A stretch of DNA of 64,000 bases from the NCBI RefSeq assembly GCF_003049705.1, contig NZ_PIRF01000007.1, forward strand, positions 1 through 64,000, written 5' to 3'. The DNA is from Campylobacter concisus. GTDB taxonomy: Bacteria; Campylobacterota; Campylobacteria; Campylobacterales; Campylobacteraceae. Made by a program: the position numbers and the translations under genes. Within the stretch, counting starts at the first letter, position 1. Every line of letters begins with the position of its first letter. The notes under the pieces are model-generated. The model saw nothing but the letters and a program-made list of their open reading frames with translations, was not told the DNA's origin and did no database searches. Of this stretch, positions 45,051 to 54,245 are shown piece after piece.

Positions 45051-46435
45051 TTTACTCCTTTGATGATGTCTGTTGGCTCGAGCGCGTAGCTGTTTTTATC
45101 AAAATTTTTAAGACTAAGCGCGTGAGCTAAAGTGGCTGAGATAGCAGCACGAAGTGGCTCGTAGCCTTGAGCCAAAAGTGCTAGCACAAGACCGCTTAGC
45201 ACGTCGCCACTGCCGCCTTTTGCAAGCGTGTTTTTGCCATAAGGCATGACGTAAATTTGCCCATCTTTGGCGATTATGGTGTTTGCCCCTTTTAGCACAA
45301 GCACAGCCTTAAATTTCTCGCTCCAAGCCCTCGCGTAAGCGTATCTGTTTTCTTGCAAAGTTTGCACATCTATATCGGCTATTTTGCAAATTTTTAAAAG
45401 CGAGCAAAACTCCTTTGGATGAGGCGTCAAGACGCAGTTTTTGCTTAGCAGGTCAAGCACTTTTGGGCTGTAAAAGATATCAGCGTCAAGCACAAGCTTT
45501 TTGCCTTTTAAATTTTGCACCTCAAGCTCTTCTACGCCCCTTTTGCCAAGCCCCATGCCAAGGGCTCCAGCGTTCATTTTTTCACTTATCTTGCTAGCTT
45601 GCATGATATGCGTTGGTAAATTTAAACCTTGCTCGCCTATCACGCTAACTAGCCCAGTCCCAAAGGCAAATGCTGCTTTTGCGCAAAGTCTGCTAGCTCC
45701 TATGTGCTCGCCAGATATGATAAATGCGTGGCCAAAGTCGCCCTTATTTACGCACTGATTTTTTCTATTTGGAAGCACAAGGTCGCACTTTTCAAGCAAG
45801 TGATAGTCGCTCTCACATTCGTAGTTTTGCGCGCTTATGCCAAGATCAGCGACCTTTATCTTGCCAACAAAGTCCTTTGCCGCGTCGCTATAAAGCCCAA
45901 GCTTTCTAGCTCCCATCGTGATTGTAGTATCTGCTTTTACGCAAGCACCTAGCACCTTGCCATCACTACTTAGTCCACTTGGCATATCGCAAGCGATGGT
46001 ATAGACAGAGCTTTTGTTTATCTTTGAGATAAGCTCTATGTGCTTTTTGTCTAAATTTCTATTTAAACCAGAGCCAAAGAGCCCGTCTATGACGCACTTT
46101 GCGATATTTAAGTTACTTTCTACATCTTTGCTCTCTCGCACGCCAGCAAATTTAGCCCTTTCAAGCTGTTTGGTGGCTAGTGGCTTTAAGCTTTGGCTAG
46201 CTAGGATAAATTCACATTCAAACTCACCCTCAAGCATTCTTAACGCGCAAAGTACGTCTGCGCCATTATTTCCACCACCGCAAATGCCAAGCACCCTCTC
46301 GCCTTTTTTAAATTTCTTACGGATGAAATTTGCTATGCCAGCGGCAGCGTTTTCCATTAAAAGCTCTTCACTAAGGCCAAATTTCTTGCTCGCTCGCTCG
46401 TCTAAAATTCTTGTATCTAAATATAAATTTTTCAT
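45032..46435 (-). CDS. Bifunctional NAD(P)HX epimerase / ADP-dependent dehydratase
   Basis: A 467-residue fusion that repairs hydrated NADH and NADPH. The N-terminal half (residues 1-205) is the epimerase, with GICGGGNNGADVL and FGSGLNRN. The C-terminal half is the dehydratase, with LTPHPKEF (about residue 345) and the ATP-site motif AKGGSGDVLSGLV (about residue 418). Same organisation as E. coli Nnr. Two bases after the comM-like gene, overlapping purN. Confidence 0.93.
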   Translation of the reverse strand: MKNLYLDTRILDERASKKFGLSEELLMENAAAGIANFIRKKFKKGERVLGICGGGNNGADVLCALRMLEGEFECEFILASQSLKPLATKQLERAKFAGVRESKDVESNLNIAKCVIDGLFGSGLNRNLDKKHIELISKINKSSVYTIACDMPSGLSSDGKVLGACVKADTTITMGARKLGLYSDAAKDFVGKIKVADLGISAQNYECESDYHLLEKCDLVLPNRKNQCVNKGDFGHAFIISGEHIGASRLCAKAAFAFGTGLVSVIGEQGLNLPTHIMQASKISEKMNAGALGMGLGKRGVEELEVQNLKGKKLVLDADIFYSPKVLDLLSKNCVLTPHPKEFCSLLKICKIADIDVQTLQENRYAYARAWSEKFKAVLVLKGANTIIAKDGQIYVMPYGKNTLAKGGSGDVLSGLVLALLAQGYEPLRAAISATLAHALSLKNFDKNSYALEPTDIIKGVKCLRKR

Positions 46436-46437
46436 CT

Positions 46438-47943
46438 TTATGCCCTAAAACTAAGCGCCTCTAAGATGTGGGGCTTTAAAATTTGCTCACTCTCATCAAG
46501 GTCAGCGATACTTCTAGCCACTCTAAGTGTCCTTTTTATGCCTCTTTGAGAAAGATTGTACCTAGATGCTGCCTTTTGTAAAATTTCTCTTGCTTCATTA
46601 TCTAATAGACAAAATTTTTCTACTTGTGCGTCATTTAGCTTGCCATTTAGCTCATCTTGATCGCGCTTTTTTTGAAAGATAAAGGCTTTTAAAACCATAT
46701 CGCTCATCTGCTGTGAGCTCAAACTCGCCTTATCACTTGGCGAACTCTCGTCCATCGCTACTTTTAGGTCTATGCGGTCAAGCACTGGAGCTGAAATTCT
46801 TGATTTGTAGTTTTTTATCTCATTTTCACTGCATTGGCAATTTAGATTGCGAGAGAATAAATTTCCACAAGGACATGGATTTTGAGCGGCTACGAAGATA
46901 AACTTAGTCTCATAAGTCACTTTTGAATTCACTCTTGCGATGTGGATTTGATTGTCCTCTAGTGGCTCTCTTAGGCTTTCAATCACCTGCTTTGAAAAGT
47001 GTGGAAATTCGTCAAAAAATAGCACTCCACCATTTGCAAGTGCGATTTCGCCGATCTTTGCGACATTTGAGCCGCCACCAAATATTGAACTTTTAGTCGA
47101 GGTGTGATGTGGCGAGCGAAAAGCTCTAATACTTGTAAATTCGCTATCTTGAAGATTTAACGAGCGGTAAGCAGCTGATTTTAAAACCTCCTCTAGGCTT
47201 TGTGGCGCCATGATATAAACGAGACGTTTTGCGCACATGCTTTTGCCGCTACCTGGGCTGCCTTCAAATAAAATATTGTGCATGCCAACGGCTGCGATGA
47301 CGCAGGCTCTTTTGGCTCTTTCTTGACCCAAAACGTCCTTAAAATCAAGCTCGAAATTTAAATTTGGAACATATCTTTTGCCAGAAATTTCTATCACATT
47401 TGAAAATAGCTCGTGTGTGGCGGTAAAACGTATGCTTTTTGCAAATTCTGCGTCATTAAAAAATCTAATCGCTTCCTCTAGAGCACTAACCGCATAAATC
47501 TCTAAATTTGGGATCATAGAAGCTTTTTGTGCTATCTCTTTTGGTACTAAGACTTTTACGTTTTTTACCTGCGTGCTTAAAAAAAGAAGGATCGAGAATA
47601 AATTTGCTGTGCTTTTTACGCTTCCATCAAGCCCAAGCTCGCCAAAGACAAAAATTTTCTCTAAGCTTTTTGCCTTTTGAAGAGCTATAAGAAGAGCAAT
47701 AGCTAGGTCAAAATGTGAGCCACTTTTTGGCAGATCTGAAGGGGATAAATTTATGGTTATCTTTTGTGCTGGAAAAGAAAAATCAAGTGCTAGAAGTGCT
47801 GCTTTTACGCGTTCTGTACTCTCTTTGATGCTTGTGCTTGCAAGCCCAACAATACTAAAACCAGGAAGCCCGCGAGAGAAGATAGACTCAACGTCAATTA
47901 TCTTTAGCCCATCGCCGTAAGTAGCACATCTTAAAGACTTCAT
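46438..47943 (-). CDS. YifB/ComM-like AAA+ ATPase (Mg-chelatase type)
   Basis: A 501-residue protein of the YifB/ComM family. An N-terminal Lon-protease-like domain (KITINLSPSDLPKSGSHFDL) is followed by an Mg-chelatase AAA+ module with Walker A GSPGSGKSMCAKR (about residue 212), Walker B GGVLFFDEFPHF (about residue 292) and NPCPCGN, then the C-terminal domain. ComM is a helicase that drives branch migration during natural transformation, a likely role in this naturally competent genus. Overlaps def by 4 bases. Confidence 0.93.
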   Translation of the reverse strand: MKSLRCATYGDGLKIIDVESIFSRGLPGFSIVGLASTSIKESTERVKAALLALDFSFPAQKITINLSPSDLPKSGSHFDLAIALLIALQKAKSLEKIFVFGELGLDGSVKSTANLFSILLFLSTQVKNVKVLVPKEIAQKASMIPNLEIYAVSALEEAIRFFNDAEFAKSIRFTATHELFSNVIEISGKRYVPNLNFELDFKDVLGQERAKRACVIAAVGMHNILFEGSPGSGKSMCAKRLVYIMAPQSLEEVLKSAAYRSLNLQDSEFTSIRAFRSPHHTSTKSSIFGGGSNVAKIGEIALANGGVLFFDEFPHFSKQVIESLREPLEDNQIHIARVNSKVTYETKFIFVAAQNPCPCGNLFSRNLNCQCSENEIKNYKSRISAPVLDRIDLKVAMDESSPSDKASLSSQQMSDMVLKAFIFQKKRDQDELNGKLNDAQVEKFCLLDNEAREILQKAASRYNLSQRGIKRTLRVARSIADLDESEQILKPHILEALSFRA

Positions 47944-48464
47944 GAAGCTTTTTCTTTTTTTTGCTTTTTGTATTCCTTATCAAATTTTTTGCGTTTATTA
48001 AAGCCGATTTTTTCTATAAAAAGATGTCCATCTAAATGATCATTTTCATGCTGGATAGCGATAGCTAAAAGCCCATCAGCCTTTAAGCTTTGCTCTTTGC
48101 CAAAGCGGTCTTGATATTTGATGGCCACAACTTCATTTCTTTTTACATCTTCATAATATCCGGGCACACTAAGGCAGCCCTCTTGATAGACACACTCACC
48201 CTCACGTAGTTCAAATTTTGGGTTTATGATTTCGATTAAATTTTCTTTATCTTGCACGCCCTCGTCATTGGCTAGATTTATAATAAAAATTCTTTTTGCG
48301 ACACCTATCTGAATAGCAGCAAGGCCGATGCCCTCTTTCGCAATCATCGTATCATACATATCATCAAGTAGTTTGTGAAGTTCCTCATCAAAAATTTTAA
48401 CCTCTTTTGAGACTTCATAAAGTTTTTTATTTGGATAAGATAAAACCTCTAAGATCAAGCCCAA
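47940..48464 (-). CDS. def: Peptide deformylase
   Basis: Removes the formyl group from nascent proteins; 174 residues. The three metal-site motifs are complete: GIGLAAIQIGV (residues ~43-53), EGCLSVPG (~94-101) and QHENDHLDG (~137-145). The Lys-rich C-terminal tail is typical of this group. 8 bases after the GGDEF-like gene. Confidence 0.96.
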   Translation of the reverse strand: MGLILEVLSYPNKKLYEVSKEVKIFDEELHKLLDDMYDTMIAKEGIGLAAIQIGVAKRIFIINLANDEGVQDKENLIEIINPKFELREGECVYQEGCLSVPGYYEDVKRNEVVAIKYQDRFGKEQSLKADGLLAIAIQHENDHLDGHLFIEKIGFNKRKKFDKEYKKQKKEKAS

Positions 48465-48472
48465 ACTCCTAC

Positions 48473-49495
48473 TTATTCACCCAAAAATATAGGCTGCTCA
48501 TCATCTTGTGTTAGTATTAGTTGATCTAACGAGTAAGAGATTAATTCTTCAGCACTTCTTGTTTTTGTTATCATGCTTGAAACCACTTGGATATCAAGCT
48601 TGCACTCTTCACCATCTATCTTCCAAGGTATAGATGAAAGCATATTTAAAATTCTGCTACCGGCTTGTCTTGTGCCATTTTCATCAGTATATTTCATAAC
48701 CATAGCAAAACAGCCATCACCGTAATGAGCTACTATATCGCTTCTTCTAGAAGTTCTTAAAAGAAGCTGTGATATAGCTTTATACATATTGTTTCGCTCT
48801 TTTAAATTTTTAACACGATTTGTAAATCTATCTTTTGCTCTTACTAGTAAAAACGATGCGTTATAGCCATATCTTTTAACGGCTTCTACTTCACTTTGCA
48901 CTGTGGCTACTAAAAATTTTTTATTATAAACGTCATATGTCGTATCATAAATCGACTGCTCTTCAATAGATTTAAGCATTTTAGCTACTTCGTCATAGCT
49001 TACTTTAATGACATCAAGATGCTTATCCATAAGGCTGTTTAATTTTATTAGGTCATGATTAAATGCGCTTAAAACATTTTGAAGAGCTAGGATATTTGTA
49101 TTATTTTTGAGTGCATCCATACGCTTTTGCACTAGGCCTCTCATGATGCCTAAATTTTTATAGATTAGCACCACGGCTTGAAGCATACTTTTTATTTGGA
49201 TAAATCCTTGCTTTATCTCTTTTTCAATAGAGATATTACCATTTGTAGGCACTGAAATTTCAGAATTTGCGACTATAATATCACCGATCTCTTTTCTAAA
49301 TTCATCAGGCTGTCCATCAAGCATTTTCTCAAAATAAATAGAGTAATTATTTGGCGTAGATGGAACATTATCGTCGCTTAATTCATGCAAAACATTTTCT
49401 GAAAATCTGTAGATATCTACCTTTTCTTTTTCTAGAATATGTTTTACCTCAACCGCTTTTTTCTTAGGGTCTGGTGCATTATCTATCTTTATCAC
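48473..49495 (-). CDS. Degenerate GGDEF-domain protein
   Basis: A 340-residue cytoplasmic protein. The N-terminal ~180 residues are helical with no recognised domain. The C-terminal ~160 have the layout of a GGDEF domain (TYDVYNKKFLVATVQSEVEA, then SFLLVRAKDRF), but the active-site signature reads YGDGCF in place of YGGDEF, so diguanylate cyclase activity is unlikely. It may bind GTP or cyclic di-GMP, or act by protein contact. It is located between clpP (8 bases away) and def. Confidence 0.82.
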   Translation of the reverse strand: MIKIDNAPDPKKKAVEVKHILEKEKVDIYRFSENVLHELSDDNVPSTPNNYSIYFEKMLDGQPDEFRKEIGDIIVANSEISVPTNGNISIEKEIKQGFIQIKSMLQAVVLIYKNLGIMRGLVQKRMDALKNNTNILALQNVLSAFNHDLIKLNSLMDKHLDVIKVSYDEVAKMLKSIEEQSIYDTTYDVYNKKFLVATVQSEVEAVKRYGYNASFLLVRAKDRFTNRVKNLKERNNMYKAISQLLLRTSRRSDIVAHYGDGCFAMVMKYTDENGTRQAGSRILNMLSSIPWKIDGEECKLDIQVVSSMITKTRSAEELISYSLDQLILTQDDEQPIFLGE

Positions 49496-49503
49496 TTTGG
49501 GCC

Positions 49504-50094
49504 TTATTTAAAACTTTTCTCCAAAATTTTATCAACAAGTCCGTACTCTTTGGCTTCAGCTGAACTCATAAAGAAGTCGCGTTCAGTGTCTTTTACGATC
49601 TTACTTAGCTTTTGACCTGTATTTTTGGCCAAAATTCCATTTAAAATCTCTTTCATACGCAAAATTTCACGAGCCTGTATCTCGATATCAGTCGCTTGTC
49701 CTCTAGCACCGCCGAGTGGTTGGTGTATCATGATGCGAGAATTTGGCAACGCATATCTTTTACCTGGTGCACCACAGCTTAGCAAAAATGCACCCATACT
49801 AGCTGCTTGACCGATACATATCGTACAAACATCTGGCTTTATGTAGTTCATCGTGTCATAGATACTAAAGCCACTTGTTATCACGCCACCTGGCGAGTTT
49901 ATGTACAGATAGATATCTTTATCCGGATCTTCAGCCTCTAAAAATAGAAGCTGAGCGACTATAGAAGCGGCCATGCCATCTTCTATCTCGCCACTTAGCA
50001 TAACGATCCTGTCTTTTAAAAGACGGGAATATATATCATAGCTTCGCTCACCTCTACTAGTTCTTTCAACTACGACAGGAACGTAATAGCTCAT
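49504..50094 (-). CDS. clpP: ATP-dependent Clp protease proteolytic subunit
   Basis: Serine protease of the Clp complex, 196 residues. The catalytic triad is visible: Ser in [11 protein letters not shown] (about residue 98), His in MIHQPLGG (about residue 123) and Asp in TERDFFMS (about residue 172). Begins [20 protein letters not shown] as in its family. Shares one base with the end of tig. Confidence 0.97.
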   Translation of the reverse strand: MSYYVPVVVERTSRGERSYDIYSRLLKDRIVMLSGEIEDGMAASIVAQLLFLEAEDPDKDIYLYINSPGGVITSGFSIYDTMNYIKPDVCTICIGQAASMGAFLLSCGAPGKRYALPNSRIMIHQPLGGARGQATDIEIQAREILRMKEILNGILAKNTGQKLSKIVKDTERDFFMSSAEAKEYGLVDKILEKSFK

Positions 50095-51425
50095 TACTCG
50101 GCCTTCTCTTTTTTATTTGCTTTTTTTTCGTCTTTTTCTTTGTTGAAAAGCTCGCTAAATAGCTTCTCTTCGATCATTGACATCTTTATAGCTGGAAGCA
50201 TGCCTTGGTTGCGGTACATCTCAAGGTGTGCTTTTGGATCTTGACCGCTTCTATACGCCTCAAAATAGATAGCTTGAACGACCTCTTGATCGCTTACTTT
50301 TACGCCTCTTACACGAGCTAGCTCATCGATAATGAAAGTTAAACGAACGCTATTTTCAGCGTCTTTTCTAAACTCATCACGTTTTTTAGAAAGAGCATCT
50401 TTGTCATCTCTAAATTTTTTCATATCATCTGGAGTAAATGAGCTCCATGCGTTTCTAAACTGCATATCGATCTCTTGCTCGACAATATTTTTTGGTACAT
50501 CAAATTTAAATTTCTCAACTGCAGCTTCAGCAAATTTTGGTTTTAGCTCTTCGTTTATGAGTTTATAAATTTTCTCTTGGCGAATTTGCTCTTTTATGCG
50601 CTCATCAAGTAGCTCTTCAGTTGGTTTTTCTTCATTTGGAAGTAAAGTTTTTAGCATCTCTTCATCTAGTTTTTCAGGAATTTTTCTCTCTTGAATTTCA
50701 TGAAGTTTGACTTTAAAAATAGCGTCTTTACCAGCTAAATGTGCAGCGCCATAGTTTTCTGGGAATTTAACCTCGATATCTTTTTCACCACCAGCTTTTA
50801 TGCCTACCATACCATCTTCAAAGCCTGGGATAAATTGATTTGAACCGATCTCAAGCACATAGTTTTCGGCCTTGCCACCATCAAATGCAACGCCATCAAC
50901 AAAGCCTTCAAAGTCAAATTTAGCAAAGTCGCCAACTTTTAGGCCTCTTTTGCCATCAATTTTTTCAAGTGGAGCTATCATTTTTAAAAGTTCGGTTTTT
51001 TTCTCATCGATATCTTTTTTCAAAACACGTGGGTTTGAAAACTCAGGTATTAAACTCTCATAGCCGCTCACATCGACACTTGGTTTAAATGAAACTGTTA
51101 GCTCAACGTCGATCTTGCCATCTTTTCTGTCAAATTTTGAAACGATAGGCTCGCCGATAAGGTCATCGTTTTTCTTGCCTGCTTGTTTTATAGCCTCATC
51201 AACAACATCTCTTAAGACATCTTGTTCAGCGTCGTTTGTTAGCTCTTTCTCGTAGCGTTTTAGCACAATAGCAACTGGCACATGGCCTTGTCTAAAGCCA
51301 TCTACTTTCATAGTTTTTGCTGCTTTTTTTGCTAGTTTCTCTACGCTAGATTTTATAGCATCCGCACTTATAGTCGTGCTTGCTAAGGTATTTACGCTAT
51401 CTAGAGCTTTTGTTTTGATTTCCAT
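50094..51425 (-). CDS. tig: Trigger factor
   Basis: Ribosome-bound chaperone and prolyl isomerase, 443 residues. The N-terminal ribosome-binding domain contains GFRQGHVP (about residue 43), the FKBP domain spans ~150-240 ([17 protein letters not shown]), and a long helical C-terminal domain ends in a Lys/Glu tail. First gene of the minus-strand housekeeping operon; AAAGGA precedes the ATG. Confidence 0.96.
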   Translation of the reverse strand: MEIKTKALDSVNTLASTTISADAIKSSVEKLAKKAAKTMKVDGFRQGHVPVAIVLKRYEKELTNDAEQDVLRDVVDEAIKQAGKKNDDLIGEPIVSKFDRKDGKIDVELTVSFKPSVDVSGYESLIPEFSNPRVLKKDIDEKKTELLKMIAPLEKIDGKRGLKVGDFAKFDFEGFVDGVAFDGGKAENYVLEIGSNQFIPGFEDGMVGIKAGGEKDIEVKFPENYGAAHLAGKDAIFKVKLHEIQERKIPEKLDEEMLKTLLPNEEKPTEELLDERIKEQIRQEKIYKLINEELKPKFAEAAVEKFKFDVPKNIVEQEIDMQFRNAWSSFTPDDMKKFRDDKDALSKKRDEFRKDAENSVRLTFIIDELARVRGVKVSDQEVVQAIYFEAYRSGQDPKAHLEMYRNQGMLPAIKMSMIEEKLFSELFNKEKDEKKANKKEKAE

Positions 51426-51459
51426 CTAATTCCTTTATGAATACAAATTTTTAGCCCAA

Positions 51460-51465
51460 AATATA
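51460..51465 (-). promoter_or_regulatory. -10 box of the tig operon
   Basis: TATATT on the minus strand 34 bases upstream of the tig ATG, within the divergent tig-folE gap. Confidence 0.4.
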
Positions 51466-51529
51466 GCAGAATTTTCCTTATTTCATTGTAAATTTGTAAA
51501 TTTTTATAGATATAAAAGGCGTTTTAACG

Positions 51530-51535
51530 TAGAAT
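51530..51535 (+). promoter_or_regulatory. -10 box of folE-fliI
   Basis: TAGAAT 28 bases before the folE ATG; a GGAGA ribosome binding site lies between. Confidence 0.45.
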
Positions 51536-51563
51536 CTGGCAATAAAATTATGGAGAAAATTTT

Positions 51564-52136
51564 ATGCAAGAGAGTTTTGAAAATTCGGTTAAAAACATGC
51601 TAACGATAATAGGCGAAGATCCAAACAGAGAGGGACTTTTAAAAACTCCTGAGCGTGTTTATAAAGCTTTTAAATTTCTAACTAGCGGATACGAGCAAGA
51701 CCCAAAAGAGGTACTTGGCGATGCACTTTTTACTAGCTCAAATAATGAAATGGTTCTCATGCGAAACATCGAATTTTACAGTCTTTGCGAGCACCATTTG
51801 TTGCCTATTATCGGCCGTGTGCATGTGGCGTACATCCCAAATGGCAAGGTCGTTGGCCTTAGTAAAATTCCACGCATGGTAAATATCTACGCAAGACGCT
51901 TGCAAATTCAAGAGCAGATGACTGAGCAGATCGCAAAAGCGCTTGAGGACGTAATCGCTCCAAAAGGCGTTGGAGTCGTCGTCGAGGCTAGACATATGTG
52001 CGTTGAGATGAGGGGTGTGCAAAAGATAAACTCAACTACGACGACCTCAGCACTTAGGGGCTGCTTTATCAAAAACGCGGACACAAGACGAGAATTTTTC
52101 TCGCTTATAAACTCTCCTAGGGAAACGCATTTTTGA
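51564..52136 (+). CDS. folE: GTP cyclohydrolase I
   Basis: First step of folate synthesis, GTP to dihydroneopterin triphosphate; 190 residues. Zinc and substrate motifs: [20 protein letters not shown] (residues ~72-91), [12 protein letters not shown] and MCVEMRGVQ with the second zinc Cys. Its stop lies within the start of fliI (TTGA), so the two are coupled. Confidence 0.96.
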   Translation: MQESFENSVKNMLTIIGEDPNREGLLKTPERVYKAFKFLTSGYEQDPKEVLGDALFTSSNNEMVLMRNIEFYSLCEHHLLPIIGRVHVAYIPNGKVVGLSKIPRMVNIYARRLQIQEQMTEQIAKALEDVIAPKGVGVVVEARHMCVEMRGVQKINSTTTTSALRGCFIKNADTRREFFSLINSPRETHF

Positions 52137-53440
52137 GCTTAGAGCATATAAATTTAAAGCTTAAAGAGGGTATGAAACTCTCAAACACCTTTGGCATCAT
52201 AACCAAAATCACAGCTACGACTATCGAGATCACTGGGCTTCGTCCAAGCATCGGAGACATCGTGCGAATAGTTGCAAAAGATAAGAGCAAAAATGGCCTT
52301 GGCATGGTTACGCAAATAAAGACAGATGGCGCTTATATCAGCCCATTTGGCTTTGTAGAGGGCTTTAGGATAGGCGACTTCGTCTATGAGAGCGATCAAG
52401 GTATGAGCATACCTGTGGGGCCAAATTTGCTAGGCCGCGTGGTCGATCCATTTATGAAGCCCATAGATGGTAAAGGCGCGATTGATACAACCGAGTACAT
52501 GCCGATCATGAGAGCGCCGATAGATGCGATGAAAAGGGGGCTTATAAATGAGCCATTTAGCGTTGGTATAAAGACGATAGATGGACTGCTTACTTGCGGC
52601 AAGGGGCAAAAGCTGGGAATTTTTGCAGGTTCAGGTGTTGGCAAATCAACGCTCATGGGCATGATCGTAAAAAATACGCTAGCCCCCATAAAAGTAGTCG
52701 CTTTAATAGGCGAGCGTGGCCGTGAGGTGCCCGAATTTATCGAAAAAAACCTGGGCGGCGACTTAGAGGGCACGGTCATCATCGTAGCAACCAGTGATGA
52801 TAGCTCACTCATGCGAAAATACGGCGCATTTTGTGCGATGAGCGTAGCTGAATACTTCAAACAACAAGGCAATGACGTGCTCTTCATCATGGATAGCGTC
52901 ACACGTTTTGCGATGGCGCAGCGTGAGATCGGCCTTGCACTTGGCGAGCCACCGACCTCAAAAGGCTATCCACCAAGTTCGCTCACACTCTTGCCTCAGC
53001 TAATGGAGCGTGCTGGTAAAGAGGAGGGCAAGGGCAGCATCACGGCATTTTTCACAGTGCTCGTCGAAGGCGATGACATGAGCGATCCGATAGCTGACCA
53101 AAGCCGCTCTATCCTAGACGGCCACATAGTACTAAGCCGGGAGCTAACAGACTTTGGAATTTACCCACCTATCAATATCCAAAATTCGGCCTCGCGTGTT
53201 ATGGGCGATGTGATCAGTAAAGAGCATAAGTTAAATGCGATGAAATTTAAGCGCCTCTACTCGCTTTTAAAAGAAAATGAGGTCTTGCTTCGCATCGGTG
53301 CTTATCAAAAGGGTAGCGACAAGGAGCTTGATCTTGCGATCTCAAAAAAAGAATTTATGGAGAGCTTCTTAAAACAAAGCTCGGAAGAAACCTTTGCGCT
53401 TGAAGAGGTCGAAGAGCTGCTTGATAAGATCAATCAGTAG
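52133..53440 (+). CDS. fliI: Flagellar export ATPase FliI
   Basis: Cytoplasmic ATPase of the flagellar type III export apparatus, 435 residues. Walker [13 protein letters not shown] (about residue 163), Walker [14 protein letters not shown] (about residue 247) and the family block [12 protein letters not shown]. It starts with TTG overlapping the folE stop. The same folE-fliI pairing, divergent from tig, is known in C. jejuni. Confidence 0.96.
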   Translation: MSLEHINLKLKEGMKLSNTFGIITKITATTIEITGLRPSIGDIVRIVAKDKSKNGLGMVTQIKTDGAYISPFGFVEGFRIGDFVYESDQGMSIPVGPNLLGRVVDPFMKPIDGKGAIDTTEYMPIMRAPIDAMKRGLINEPFSVGIKTIDGLLTCGKGQKLGIFAGSGVGKSTLMGMIVKNTLAPIKVVALIGERGREVPEFIEKNLGGDLEGTVIIVATSDDSSLMRKYGAFCAMSVAEYFKQQGNDVLFIMDSVTRFAMAQREIGLALGEPPTSKGYPPSSLTLLPQLMERAGKEEGKGSITAFFTVLVEGDDMSDPIADQSRSILDGHIVLSRELTDFGIYPPINIQNSASRVMGDVISKEHKLNAMKFKRLYSLLKENEVLLRIGAYQKGSDKELDLAISKKEFMESFLKQSSEETFALEEVEELLDKINQ

Positions 53441-53790
53441 ATTTCTAAAATTTGCAAGCCTTTTGACAAATTTCGCTACTAAAATTTTTATAGCTTCTTA
53501 GGCCTTGCCAAAAATATAATCAATTTTTTATACTAATTGCTAAAGTGATCACGCATTACTTCTTTGCTTCGGATGTAAAAATTGCGCTCAAGGACCTATA
53601 AATTTCTATTTTCTCTTTTTTGATTTCAAAAAGTGCTACTACAAACATCGTGAAAGAGAATTTGAAATTTATGAGGCTTTTTATTTTAGACTTCGTGAGA
53701 CGGCTATTTTGTGTTACGCAAAATAACAAAGTGTTAAGAAAGCTCTTTTTAAAGCACCAAACTTGCAAATATACATTCCAAGCAGCGGTC

Positions 53791-53854
53791 GCAGAGTGTG
53801 CAAATTCTAAAATTTGGGATTTTTTGACAAAAATTACTTATTTGCAAACTCTGC
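53791..53854. repeat. Imperfect inverted repeat
   Basis: Arms GCAGAGTGTGCAAAT (53791-53805) and ATTTGCAAACTCTGC (53840-53854) match at 14 of 15 positions around a 34-base centre. Too short to call an insertion sequence; it could be a hairpin, or the ends of a lost small element. Confidence 0.5.
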
Positions 53855-54063
53855 AGTAGTGAATTTGAGACAAGTGAGCAAGTTAAATTTATACTAAGTG
53901 ATTATGCGCTGATATCTGTTTTGCTGTAAATTTTGGTAGCAATCATTGCGTAAATTTAACTATGAAAGCAAAATTTTACATTTAGATCGTAATCTCTGGC
54001 CCTTTAAACTTCGCCTCGCAACAAAAGCATATGCTATATGAGATAGTAAAATTTGGAAGAGAT

Positions 54064-54125
54064 TAAGAGCTAAAACCTATTTTTTCTCATCAAAGCTTAA
54101 GTTTAGCTCACACTTTCCCTGACTT
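54064..54125 (-). pseudogene. Remnant of a second AAA+ ATPase gene end
   Basis: The minus strand reads ELNLSFDEKK then a stop, against ELNSSFGEDKK at the end of the intact AAA+ gene at 54246, with further base similarity on both sides (for example TAAGAGC at 54064 and 54247). It is degraded by a short deletion and an early stop. Probably the leftover of a tandem paralogue. Confidence 0.5.
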
Positions 54126-54245
54126 TGGCGGCGGCAAACGCATAAATTCTAATTAGATAAAAGCAGATTCCTCGCCAATGTCAGAGGCTCTTGTTTATTT
54201 ATATTTGTTTAAATTTATACAAACAATAAAATCAAGAGAGAAGGC

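Larger units (their letters stand above)
53441..54245. other. 805-base gap with gene remnants
   Basis: No intact gene. Two opposed frames of 70-79 codons overlap at 53556-53859 and have no support. The gap contains an imperfect inverted repeat (53791-53854) and, at its right end, a decayed copy of the end of the neighbouring AAA+ gene. It reads as a place where genes were lost. Confidence 0.6.

Noticed and set aside
53556-53859. Overlapping opposed frames of 70 and 79 codons
   Set aside because: Neither has a ribosome binding site or family resemblance, and they overlap each other on opposite strands.
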